The notes beneath the pieces were generated by a model. The model did not search any database. It saw only the letters and a list, made by a program, of their open reading frames with translations, and had not been told where the DNA came from. A DNA stretch of 64,000 nucleotides from Candidimonas humi (GTDB lineage Bacteria; Pseudomonadota; Gammaproteobacteria; Burkholderiales; Burkholderiaceae_B): assembly GCF_019166065.1 (NCBI RefSeq), contig NZ_JAHTBN010000002.1, forward strand, positions 558,001 to 622,000. Direction: 5' to 3'. A program made the position numbers and the translations under genes. The stretch's first letter is position 1. Every line of letters starts with the position of its first letter. This document shows positions 7,820 through 16,165 of the stretch, in pieces.

Positions 7820-8239
7820 ATGGGTTCAGATCTGGATATTCGTAGCTTCCGAGGGGCGCGTGACTGGGGTTATGCCAAAGAATATGTAGACGCCATGTGG
7901 CGCATGCTGCAAGCCGATCAACCCGACACCTATGTGGTGGCGACTCATCGCAGCGAGACTGTACGCCACTTCGCAGCCATGGCCTTCAAGGCTGCCGGCT
8001 ACGATCTGGTGTTCGAAGGCAGTGCAGAACAAGAGATCGCCAGGGATGCCGCCACAGGCAAGACCCTGGTCCGTATCAACCCCAGGTTTTACCGCCCTGC
8101 CGAAGTCGGACTATTGATCGGCGACCCGGCCAAGGCCAGAGCGCGCCTGGGCTGGCAACCGTCCACCACTTTGGAAGATCTGTGCCAGATGATGGTGCGT
8201 GAAGATCTACGGCGCAACGAACAAGGCATTTCGTTCTGA
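7820..8239 (+). pseudogene. gmd: C-terminal remnant of GDP-mannose 4,6-dehydratase
   Basis: From RDWGYAKEYVDAMWRML onward the 139 residues match the last third of Gmd: TYVVATHRSETVRHF, LVRINPRFYRPAEV, LLIGDPAKARARLGW and LCQMMVREDLRR. The whole NAD-binding N-terminal part is absent, and the residues before RDWG are encoded by the 33-base repeat rather than by Gmd sequence (normally LGNLDA). GDP-4-keto-6-deoxymannose synthesis cannot be supported by this fragment. It marks the edge of the polysaccharide locus and suggests that an earlier locus used GDP-mannose-derived sugars. Confidence 0.85.
7825..7857 (+). repeat. 33-base direct repeat, copy 2
   Basis: The partner of the copy at 7149-7181, with one mismatch. 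It forms the 5' boundary of the gmd fragment: homology to Gmd resumes immediately after it. Confidence 0.8.
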
Positions 8240-8257
8240 TGACATTGCCTCGAATCG

Positions 8258-8278
8258 GACACGGGGCTGCCCCGTGTC
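8258..8278. terminator. Hairpin between convergent gmd remnant and pgi
   Basis: GACACGGGG, a three-base loop and CCCCGTGTC form a perfect nine-base-pair stem. It lies in the short gap between the convergent gmd remnant and pgi. No T run follows on either strand, so a role as a Rho-independent terminator is only possible. Confidence 0.4.
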
Positions 8279-8297
8279 GCGCGTCCCATGATTGCAC

Positions 8298-9905
8298 CTA
8301 ACTACCGTTGCGGCCGTTCAAAGAATCGGCGAAAGCTTTCACCCAATACGCCGTAGAAGCATCGTGTTTCGGTACTGCGGCGCTCGCGGCTGCTGAGCCC
8401 GCACTTGCTCCCGTGTCTCCGGCCAGTTCACGCAGTATGCCCTTGGCCAGCACCTTGCCGTATTCCACCCCCCACTGATCGAAGGGGTTGATGCCCCACA
8501 CCACGCTTTGCACGAACACTTTGTGCTCATACAGCGCCAGCAGGGAGCCCAGGCTGTAGGCGGTCAGGCGTGGCAGTACGATCAAGCTGGATGGGCGGCC
8601 CCCAGGGTGCACCCGATGGCGGGCCAGTTCACGTGCTTGTTCCGGCGGCATGCCTTCGGCCAAGCATTCCGCCAGCGCAGTGTCGTAGTCCTTGCCTTGC
8701 AGCAGCGCTTCGCGCTGCGCCAGGCAGTTGGCAAGCAAGCTGCGATGGTGTTCCGGCCAGCCGTGGTCGGCTTCCTGGCAGACAATGAAATCCACTGGCG
8801 CGCCGTCGCTGCCTTGGTGCAGCCACTGGAAGAACGTATGCTGGGCATCGGTGCCCGGCATGCCCCAGACCGCCGGGCCGGTAGCCACCGTCAGTGTTTC
8901 GCCGTCGTTGCCGACGGACTTGCCCAGCGATTCCATTTCCAGTTGTTGGATGTAAGGCACCAACTGCGCCAGGCGGAAGTCGTAGGGGGCGATATTCAGC
9001 GAGCCGTAGCCCAGCACGCTGCGATTGATGATGCCGGCCAGCGCCATCTGTACTGGCGCGTTGTCTGCCAGCGGGGCCTGGGCGAAATGCACATCCATGG
9101 CCGCGGCGCCGGCATGCATGCCGGCCACCACATCGGTGCCCACTGCCAGCGCCACCGTCAGGCCTACCGAAGACCATATGGAGAACCGGCCGCCCACCCA
9201 ATCCCATAATTGGAAGACATGGGCCGCAGGAACCCCCCACGCCTGGGCAACCTCGGGCCGCGCCGTAACGGCCACGACATGCTGGTAGGGGTCGGGGATG
9301 CCTGCAGCCTGCAGCCATTCCACAGCACGCAGGCCATTCTGCAAAGTTTCGGACGTAGTAAACGACTTGGAGGCCAGCACGATCAACGTTTCACGCGGAT
9401 CCAACCCTGCCAGCCCGCCCTGCATGGCGTGCCCATCGATATTGGCCACGAACCGTACATTGCGCCATGTGCCCTGGTAGCCAAAGGCGCTGATTGCCAA
9501 CCGCACCCCCCAGTCGCTGCCGCCTATGCCGATGTGCACGATATTGCGCCAGCGCCGCTCGGAATCCGCGGCACGCACGAAATCATTCATGCGCTGCCGT
9601 TCCAGCGCCACTTCAGTAGCGGGGGCCGGTTCGCGCAGCGCGGTATGCCAAGCGGCGCGACGCTCGGTCGGATTGGCTTGCCCGCCGGAAAGCAAACATT
9701 CGCGCAGGGCATCGAAATTCCGTTCCTGCAGCAGCCTCTGAGCGTACTCAACGACGGCGGGGTTGAGGCGCTGATCGCTCAGGTCCAGGGTCAGGCCAGG
9801 GGCTTCCAGTAATACCGGGATTGCGTGCTGCACGGATGAGTGTTTGGCCAGCTCCAGGAAATCGCTCCAGCTAGTTTGGAAAGCGGAAGCATCGCGGGCA
9901 GTCAT
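8298..9905 (-). CDS. pgi: Glucose-6-phosphate isomerase
   Basis: A phosphoglucose isomerase of about 535 residues interconverting glucose 6-phosphate and fructose 6-phosphate in the cytoplasm. Diagnostic segments are IGIGGSDWGVRLAI, VLASKSFTTSETL (the SKTFTT phosphate site), the GNDGETLTVATGPAVWGMPG region and FDQWGVEYGKVLA. The start is uncertain: ATG at 9905 has AAAGAA six bases upstream, but ATGs at 9911, 9923 and 9929 are in frame. Placed at the edge of the glycan locus and divergent from the flippase gene, it probably feeds nucleotide-sugar supply, as pgi does in some capsule loci. Confidence 0.95.
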   Translation of the reverse strand: MTARDASAFQTSWSDFLELAKHSSVQHAIPVLLEAPGLTLDLSDQRLNPAVVEYAQRLLQERNFDALRECLLSGGQANPTERRAAWHTALREPAPATEVALERQRMNDFVRAADSERRWRNIVHIGIGGSDWGVRLAISAFGYQGTWRNVRFVANIDGHAMQGGLAGLDPRETLIVLASKSFTTSETLQNGLRAVEWLQAAGIPDPYQHVVAVTARPEVAQAWGVPAAHVFQLWDWVGGRFSIWSSVGLTVALAVGTDVVAGMHAGAAAMDVHFAQAPLADNAPVQMALAGIINRSVLGYGSLNIAPYDFRLAQLVPYIQQLEMESLGKSVGNDGETLTVATGPAVWGMPGTDAQHTFFQWLHQGSDGAPVDFIVCQEADHGWPEHHRSLLANCLAQREALLQGKDYDTALAECLAEGMPPEQARELARHRVHPGGRPSSLIVLPRLTAYSLGSLLALYEHKVFVQSVVWGINPFDQWGVEYGKVLAKGILRELAGDTGASAGSAAASAAVPKHDASTAYWVKAFADSLNGRNGS

Positions 9906-10080
9906 AGGCATTTCTTTGGGCATGGACATAGGCAGCAAGGACTGATGATTGTAAGCAATGCTTTGGGCGTCGATATTTTCATATCACCAAATTTATTGCA
10001 AACCGTATCTTTTGAGCCCTGCCTCCCCTACAATTGCCGACTAAAACTTAAAGCTGAATCGTTCTTATTTGGCTTATTTA

Positions 10081-11373
10081 ATGTCTCTGTGGAAAAACAC
10101 TCTTTGGAACCTGGTTGGCACGGGCTTGCCATTCCTGGTGGGGATTGTGGCCTTTCCCTACCTGGTACGCCATATTGGCGTAGAGGCGTTTGGTGTACTG
10201 ACTCTGATCTGGGCACTTATCGGATATTTCGGTCTATTCGATTTGGGCCTGGGCCGCGCCTTGACGCAACAGATAGCTGCTGGCCTGGCTTCGCAAGACC
10301 ATAGCCATATTCCGCATCTGGCCAAATCAGGCTTGGCCTTTACTGCAGGCACAGGGCTCATCGGCGGCTTGGTCTTGGCTGCGCTGGCCTTTCCTTTGGG
10401 GCATATTTGGCTGAAAGTCAGCCCCCATCTACAGTACGACACGTTTTGCAGCTTGTTGTTGGCAGCCTTGGGCATACCGCTGACAACCGTGTCTACTGGC
10501 TTGCGTGGGGTGCTGGAGGCTTACGAGGACTTCGGGGCCGTCAACATCTTGAGAATGGCGCTGGGCGCCGCAAATTTTGGCCTGCCCATGCTAAGCGTGG
10601 CGCTGTTCGGGCCGAGCCTGCATGACATCGTGGCGTTGTTGATTGCCGCCCGTTTGTTGGTGCTGGTTCTCCAGTGGAAATTGGTCTACGACAAACTGCC
10701 TTCCGGCTGGACCCGAAGCGCCATACAGAAGAATGATGCCAAGCAACTGTTGTCATTTGGCGCCTGGATGACGGTGTCCAACGTCATCAGCCCCTTAATG
10801 GTCAATGCCGACCGTTTCATTATTGCCGGGGTCCTGGGGGCGGGCGTTGTCGCTTATTACACAGTACCGTTCGAGGTATTGACCCGGTTGCTGGTAGTGC
10901 CGGCCGCTTTGACCAGTGCATTGTTTCCGCGTCTGGCCGTTACCATGATGACGGATCGCGGCGCGGCGAAAAGAATGTACGAACGCAGTACCAGACTGGT
11001 GGCATTAGGCTTGGTGCCGCTGTGCCTGTGTACTGCGGCAGGCTCGTATTTGGGGCTGTCGGTATGGCTGGGCCATGATTTTGCAACGAAATCATGGCTG
11101 ATCGTTGTCGTAATGAGTGTGGGGCTGCTGCTGAACGGCATTGCCTATGTGCCGTATGCCGCGATCCAGGCTGCCGGCAATGCAAAGACGACCGCTATTT
11201 TCCATGTCTTCGAATGCCTGATCTACATGCCTTTACTGTTCTTTCTATTGCATTATTTCGGAATAGTCGGGGCAGCAGTGGCATGGGTGATCAGGGTCGG
11301 CATGGATTTGGGACTGCTTTTGGGAAATATAAAAAAATCATTGTTTAAAACAGTTAAAGGTGGCGCCACCTAA
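10081..11373 (+). CDS. wzx: Wzx-type oligosaccharide flippase
   Basis: A 430-residue integral membrane protein of the MATE/MurJ superfamily with about 12 hydrophobic segments. It begins WKNTLWNLVGTGLPFLVGIV, typical of Wzx, with LFDLGLGRALTQQIA in the first third, a conserved place in this family. It would move undecaprenyl-pyrophosphate-linked sugar units across the inner membrane. The start at ATG 10081 fits the N-terminus; a TTG four codons upstream is possible. An ABC exporter is also encoded 12 kb downstream, which is unusual for a single O-antigen pathway; no certain Wzy polymerase is visible. Confidence 0.85.
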   Translation: MSLWKNTLWNLVGTGLPFLVGIVAFPYLVRHIGVEAFGVLTLIWALIGYFGLFDLGLGRALTQQIAAGLASQDHSHIPHLAKSGLAFTAGTGLIGGLVLAALAFPLGHIWLKVSPHLQYDTFCSLLLAALGIPLTTVSTGLRGVLEAYEDFGAVNILRMALGAANFGLPMLSVALFGPSLHDIVALLIAARLLVLVLQWKLVYDKLPSGWTRSAIQKNDAKQLLSFGAWMTVSNVISPLMVNADRFIIAGVLGAGVVAYYTVPFEVLTRLLVVPAALTSALFPRLAVTMMTDRGAAKRMYERSTRLVALGLVPLCLCTAAGSYLGLSVWLGHDFATKSWLIVVVMSVGLLLNGIAYVPYAAIQAAGNAKTTAIFHVFECLIYMPLLFFLLHYFGIVGAAVAWVIRVGMDLGLLLGNIKKSLFKTVKGGAT

Positions 11374-11634
11374 TTGCAACCATCCACCTGATATCGTCTA
11401 CAAAACCAGGGTGGATCGTCTCAGCTGGGCCCAGCCCAGTTCGTGGGGAGTAGGACCGATGGCAACCACGGTAAATAGATGGATCTAGCTCCGTTGAAAG
11501 CCGTCGAGGCTGGCAGTGTAAGTTACAATTGTGTACGTGAGAGATGAGTCAGTCGCCACAGCCTGTTAGATGGGTGTCAATATTTCCGGTATGCAGTCTT
11601 GAGGAATCAGGCCGTGATTGAGGGGATTTAAATT
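11374..11634. other. Intergenic region, nothing recognised
   Basis: No convincing gene, promoter or terminator could be assigned between the flippase and the next glycosyltransferase. A short palindrome GCTGGGCCCAGC lies near 11425-11436. Confidence 0.3.
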
Positions 11635-12609
11635 GTGAAATTGATCATACAGATTCCGTGCTACAACGAAGCAGAAACCCTGGCCATAGCGCTGGGCGTG
11701 CTGCCCAGGCAGGTCGAGGGTTTCGATTCGGTAGAGTGGCTGATAATAGATGATGGAAGCCAAGATGACACCGCTCGGATTGCTCGGGAGCATGGTGTCG
11801 ACCATGTAGTAAGACATGTGGGTAATCAGGGATTGGCGCGTGCTTTTATGACGGGGCTGGACGCCTGCTTGCAGTTGGGGGCGGATGTCATTGTTAATAC
11901 TGATGCCGACAACCAGTATTGCGCCGATGATATTCCAGCTTTGGTTCACCCAATTGTGGAGCACAGTGCAGATATTGTCATAGGCGCACGGCCGATTCAG
12001 GACATAGAACACTTCTCGCTAGCTAAAAAGTTGTTGCAAAAACTTGGAAGCTGGGTTGTTCGCATTGCCAGTAAAACGGAAATTCCCGACGCGCCAAGTG
12101 GCTTCCGGGCAATTAGCCGAGCGGCTGCGCAGCGTTTAATGGTATTTAATGATTACACCTATACGTTGGAAACTATCATTCAGGCAGGCCAAAAAAATAT
12201 GGCCATTGTTTCTGTCCCTATACGTGTGAACGAAGATCTACGGCCGTCTCGGCTAGTTAAGAGCATACCGTCCTATATCAAGCGCAGTATCGTTACGATT
12301 GTTCGGATTTTTGTAATCTATCGCCCTTTTAGATTTTTCGGCACGATAGGTGCCTTTCTGTTTGCTATAGGAGTGGTGATTGGATTACGCTTTCTAGTCC
12401 ACTATTTAGACGGTAACGGCGACGGCCATATTCAGTCTTTGATTCTTGCTAGCCTGATGATGGGTATGGGCTTTCAGACGATACTTATCGCTTTTGTTGC
12501 CGATTTGCTCGCTGCAAATCGAAAACTGATGGAAGATGTCAGATACTCACTACGATTTAGGGTGGCGCATGAATCTACCAAAAACGTAGATATATCGAAT
12601 GCCGGGTAA
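11635..12609 (+). CDS. GT2 glycosyltransferase with C-terminal membrane anchors (GtrB/DPM1-like)
   Basis: This 324-residue enzyme has a GT-A fold: IQIPCYNEAETL near the N-terminus, LIIDDGSQDDT, and a metal-site DADNQY near residue 100. Two hydrophobic segments near the C-terminus (about 225-250 and 265-300) are the pattern of GtrB/ArnC-type enzymes, which load a sugar onto polyprenyl phosphate at the inner membrane. The start is GTG at 11635 with GAGGGG nine bases upstream. It heads a run with a methyltransferase, an UPF0104 protein, ugd and a YfhO-type protein, so it may make a lipid-linked sugar used by the latter. The donor sugar is unknown. Confidence 0.85.
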   Translation: MKLIIQIPCYNEAETLAIALGVLPRQVEGFDSVEWLIIDDGSQDDTARIAREHGVDHVVRHVGNQGLARAFMTGLDACLQLGADVIVNTDADNQYCADDIPALVHPIVEHSADIVIGARPIQDIEHFSLAKKLLQKLGSWVVRIASKTEIPDAPSGFRAISRAAAQRLMVFNDYTYTLETIIQAGQKNMAIVSVPIRVNEDLRPSRLVKSIPSYIKRSIVTIVRIFVIYRPFRFFGTIGAFLFAIGVVIGLRFLVHYLDGNGDGHIQSLILASLMMGMGFQTILIAFVADLLAANRKLMEDVRYSLRFRVAHESTKNVDISNAG

Positions 12610-12619
12610 GGAGCGGAGT

Positions 12620-13258
12620 GTGAAAGTTGCTGGGGGATTGAAAGAAGACGGTGTGGTGGTGGGCAATACTTATGACAAATATGGCTCAGGCAACCCCATC
12701 GTCCGCAGACTGATGGCGGGATTTGATCGTACTCTTTCCGGATTCGTTCGACGAGCAGATCCCGAGTCCATTCATGAGATTGGCTGTGGCGAAGGATATT
12801 GGGTGGAAAAATGGAGTCGCGAAGGAATTTCAGCGCGCGGTAGCGATTTTTCCAAACAAGTTATTGATATCGCAAAAACGAATGCTTCTGCCGCAGGGCT
12901 GTCGGCCAATTTATTTTCTGTATGCAGTATCTATGATCTATTGCCTGACCGCGATACCGCAGACCTTATTGTCTGCTGCGAGGTGCTTGAGCATCTCGAA
13001 GATCCGCATGCCGGATTGCGTGCCTTGCAGGGCATTGTCGGCCGACATTTAATTGTTAGCGTGCCTAGGGAGCCTCTTTGGTGTGGCCTGAATCTGCTGC
13101 GAGGTAAGTATGTAGCCAATTTGGGCAACACACCAGGACATATACAGCATTGGTCTAGCAGTAAATTTAATAAATTTGTCTCTCACTATTTCGATGTAAT
13201 CGGGCACGCGAATCCATTGCCGTGGACAATGTTGTTGTGCCGTCCGAAAAGTTCTTGA
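12620..13258 (+). CDS. SAM-dependent methyltransferase (class I)
   Basis: A protein of 212 residues with a Rossmann methyltransferase fold: IHEIGCGEGYWVEKW is motif I, ARGSDFSKQVIDIAK binds the adenosine ribose region, and LIVCCEVLEHLEDP is motif IV of the type 11/12 families. The GTG start at 12620 has GGAG six bases upstream; an ATG at 12599 that overlaps the previous gene lacks a ribosome-binding site. The stop is one base before the ATG of the next gene. In this setting it may methylate a sugar or lipid-linked intermediate; the substrate cannot be read from sequence. Confidence 0.8.
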   Translation: MKVAGGLKEDGVVVGNTYDKYGSGNPIVRRLMAGFDRTLSGFVRRADPESIHEIGCGEGYWVEKWSREGISARGSDFSKQVIDIAKTNASAAGLSANLFSVCSIYDLLPDRDTADLIVCCEVLEHLEDPHAGLRALQGIVGRHLIVSVPREPLWCGLNLLRGKYVANLGNTPGHIQHWSSSKFNKFVSHYFDVIGHANPLPWTMLLCRPKSS

Positions 13259-13259
13259 G

Positions 13260-14141
13260 ATGGCACCGTTTAGCCTAACTTGGAAGCGGGTGTTGAATGG
13301 TTTAGGGGCGGCACTGGCGATTGTTGGCGTTGCTTTTGTTGGAATCCGCTTCCGCGCATACAGCAAGGAAATTGATTTTGACCATATTGGAAGCCATGTT
13401 TGGGTAGTGGTAGCCGCAGCAGCGGTGGCTTATGCCATGGCTGGTTTGCTGCTGGCGGCGGCGTGGCGTGAGTTGCTTTGTCAGATGGATGTGCACGCAA
13501 AACGGCTGTGGGCCGTCAAGGTATACGGCATTTCGCAATTGGCTAAGTATGTGCCTGGAAATATTTTCCAATTTGCTGGCCGGCAGGCCCTTGGGATGGC
13601 AGGTGGGGCGCCTGGCTGGGTTCTTGCAAAATCAACGATTTGGGAGCTGGGCTTGTTGGCCTTGGCTGGCCTTACGTACGGCGGCTTGGCACTTCCTCTC
13701 GTCTTTGGGTGGCCTGTAGCGTTAGGCGGTGGCATATTCTTCGTCACGGTAGTTGTAGTAGCTTGGATGCTGGGGCACGGCTTTAGCCGGCTACACATAC
13801 GGCCTTGGATTCTGTATCTATTGTTCCATGGAGTTTCGAGCTTATTGTTTATCTGGTTGCTGATAACCGTTGCCCCGGAGAGGGCTCCTGCCTTGGGCTC
13901 TTGGGCCCCGATTGGCGCAGCGTATATTGTGGCATGGCTTGCAGGTTTGGTTACGCCGGGGGCGCCTGCCGGTGTCGGGGTTAGAGAGCTAGTTCTAATG
14001 TTTCTGATGCGTGGTCAAGTACCAGAAGCCGATTTGCTGCTTGCAGTGGTTGTCGGGCGCGTAGTCACGGTAGGGGGAGATGCAATTTTTTTTCTTGGCT
14101 CGTCATTACTGCCCACAAAAATTGATGGCTCGATTGATTAA
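13260..14141 (+). CDS. UPF0104 / lysylphosphatidylglycerol-synthase-like membrane protein
   Basis: A 293-residue protein with about eight hydrophobic segments. It carries the conserved signatures of the AglD2/UPF0104 (LPG synthase TM) family: KYVPGNIFQFAGRQ near residue 95 and GLVTPGAPAGVGVRELVLM near residue 230. Members occur beside lipid-linked glycosyltransferases and are suspected of moving or handling polyprenyl-linked sugars; no reaction is proven for most. It sits directly after the methyltransferase in a tight run with the GT2 gene, which supports a role in the same modification. Confidence 0.75.
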   Translation: MAPFSLTWKRVLNGLGAALAIVGVAFVGIRFRAYSKEIDFDHIGSHVWVVVAAAAVAYAMAGLLLAAAWRELLCQMDVHAKRLWAVKVYGISQLAKYVPGNIFQFAGRQALGMAGGAPGWVLAKSTIWELGLLALAGLTYGGLALPLVFGWPVALGGGIFFVTVVVVAWMLGHGFSRLHIRPWILYLLFHGVSSLLFIWLLITVAPERAPALGSWAPIGAAYIVAWLAGLVTPGAPAGVGVRELVLMFLMRGQVPEADLLLAVVVGRVVTVGGDAIFFLGSSLLPTKIDGSID

Positions 14142-14224
14142 TGATTTTATGAGGCAAACCGCCCCTTGTCATGCCCGATACTTGTGGGACAGCAATATTG
14201 TTGATTAGGGAGCGAGGTTAAAAA

Positions 14225-15562
14225 ATGAAAATTACGGTATTTGGCACTGGCTATGTCGGTTTGGTAACCGGAGCTTGCTTGGCAGATGTCGGGCATCACG
14301 TGATGTGTGTAGATGTGGATGCCGAGAAAGTTGCGCGATTGTGCGATGGTGTCGTGCCTATTTATGAGCCGGGGCTAGAGGAACTGGTACGGCGCGGTTG
14401 GAGCTCACGCCATTTGCAATTTACTACCGATGCCCAAGCTGGGGTGATGCATGGTCAGATTGTGTTTATTGCAGTAGGCACACCGCCCGACGAAGACGGT
14501 TCGGCAGATCTAAGGCATGTGTTAGCGGTGGCAGGGGAGATCGGCCGATACATGGTGGAATATCGGGTGATTGTGAATAAATCCACAGTTCCTGTGGGAA
14601 CCGCAGACAAAGTCAAAGATGTCATAGAAGGCAGATTGAAAGCAAGAGCAGTGGATGTTCATTTTGACGTCTGCTCGAACCCCGAATTCTTGAAAGAAGG
14701 GGCTGCGATCGAAGACTTCACCCGCGGGCCGCGTATCGTCATCGGAACAGATTCGGATCGTGTTCGAGAGGTTATGCGTGCTTGCTATGCTCCCTATAAT
14801 CGTAATCATGACAAATTGATGTTTATGGGGGTGCGGGCGGCGGAGCTTACCAAGTACGCGGCCAACGCCATGTTGGCGACGCGGATCAGTTTTATGAATG
14901 AATTGGCTAATTTGGCTGAACTCGTCGGTGCCGATATTGAATCGGTGCGCCAGGGCATCGGATCGGACCCGCGTATTGGATATCATTTTCTTTATCCGGG
15001 TTGCGGCTATGGTGGCTCGTGCTTCCCAAAAGATGTGAAGGCTTTGCTGGGTACCGCTACGAGTTGCGGTAGTCGCTTAAGAGTGATAGAGGCGGTGGAG
15101 CAGGCCAACGACGCGCAGAAGCACGTTATCGCGGAAAAAATCAAGGCTCGCTTTGGTAACGATCTGAACGGTAGGCATTTCGCTATTTGGGGCTTGTCCT
15201 TCAAGCCTAATACTGATGATTTGCGGGAGGCTCCGAGTCGCTATGTAATAGCAGATATCCTCGAGGCTGGCGCTACACTCTCCGTCTACGATCCAGCGGC
15301 AATGAGCGAAGCCAGAAAGCTTTATGCAGGCGACCCTCGGGTAAATTTTGCCGGATGTGCCTCGGACGCATTGAGTTGTGGTGGGGCCGCTGATGCTTTG
15401 ATTATTTTGACCGAGTGGAAGGAATTTCGTAGCTTGGACATCGAGGACGCGAAGTCCCGGCTTAAGCAGCCGGTGATATTCGATGGACGGAATTTATATG
15501 CCCTGAGGATGATGGCCGAAGCGCAGATTGAGTACCATAGTGTCGGCAGGCGCTCCGTTTAG
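14225..15562 (+). CDS. ugd: UDP-glucose 6-dehydrogenase
   Basis: A 445-residue enzyme oxidising UDP-glucose twice with NAD to UDP-glucuronate. The N-terminal NAD site is ITVFGTGYVGLVTGACLA; NKSTVPVGT, SNPEFLKEGAAIEDF and the catalytic cysteine region GCGYGGSCFPKDVKAL (residues about 259-274) are all present, and the C-terminal domain with WGLSFKPNTDDLREAPS is intact. The length matches the family. GGGAG upstream serves as the ribosome-binding site. It would supply glucuronate or derived sugars for the surface glycan. Confidence 0.95.
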   Translation: MKITVFGTGYVGLVTGACLADVGHHVMCVDVDAEKVARLCDGVVPIYEPGLEELVRRGWSSRHLQFTTDAQAGVMHGQIVFIAVGTPPDEDGSADLRHVLAVAGEIGRYMVEYRVIVNKSTVPVGTADKVKDVIEGRLKARAVDVHFDVCSNPEFLKEGAAIEDFTRGPRIVIGTDSDRVREVMRACYAPYNRNHDKLMFMGVRAAELTKYAANAMLATRISFMNELANLAELVGADIESVRQGIGSDPRIGYHFLYPGCGYGGSCFPKDVKALLGTATSCGSRLRVIEAVEQANDAQKHVIAEKIKARFGNDLNGRHFAIWGLSFKPNTDDLREAPSRYVIADILEAGATLSVYDPAAMSEARKLYAGDPRVNFAGCASDALSCGGAADALIILTEWKEFRSLDIEDAKSRLKQPVIFDGRNLYALRMMAEAQIEYHSVGRRSV

Positions 15563-16165
15563 ATTTGGATGTCTGCCATATAGGCTCGTTAAAGCGGGGC
15601 ATTGCTCATGCGTATTACTCGCCTCACGTTTGTTCTTCGGTTGGCTGGTTATTCGGCTTTTCATGCTTGAGTGATTCGATGCGTCGGTATGCCTATCGAT
15701 GCACATTAAATATATTGGGGAATGACCCAATGAGTCATATGAACGGCTCAAACTGCTTGGTTGTGGACCGTGTGTGAGTGAGTACCACACAGGTGTCATA
15801 TACAACTCCTTCCCCAGTGTGTCTGCGCGAAGTTGGGTGTTTTCGAGGATCAGAAATTATTTGTCGAGGTAGAAGAAGGCTCTTTCCCCAGTGATGCTGG
15901 ATGATGCCGCAAATGGCCTGAGTCCGTGTCCGTCGAAGACAGAAAACCATGTATGCGGAAATACAGCCGTCCATGAGTCCATGGGAGTGGCGGCCAGGCT
16001 CGTTATAGGGCTAGCGAGATGATAGCGATGTGACATGCAACGCCTGATGCAGGCAACTCCGCTATTCTTCTACAAGCCGGGCCTCGATTCATTAAATCGA
16101 GAGTTGAGAGCGGCTTTGATTTTCAGCGGGATCCTGGTTCTGTCTTAAGGACTGGCTTTATATCG
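15563..16165. other. 600-base intergenic region, no gene recognised
   Basis: There is no open frame with family resemblance on either strand. TTCCCCAGTG occurs twice (near 15811 and 15889). The region separates ugd from the YfhO-type gene and has the look of a decayed sequence, but I cannot identify a parent element. Confidence 0.35.

Noticed and set aside
9939-10080. Search for a JUMPstart/ops element before the glycan genes
   Set aside because: No GGCGGTAG-type core was seen here or before rmlBDAC.
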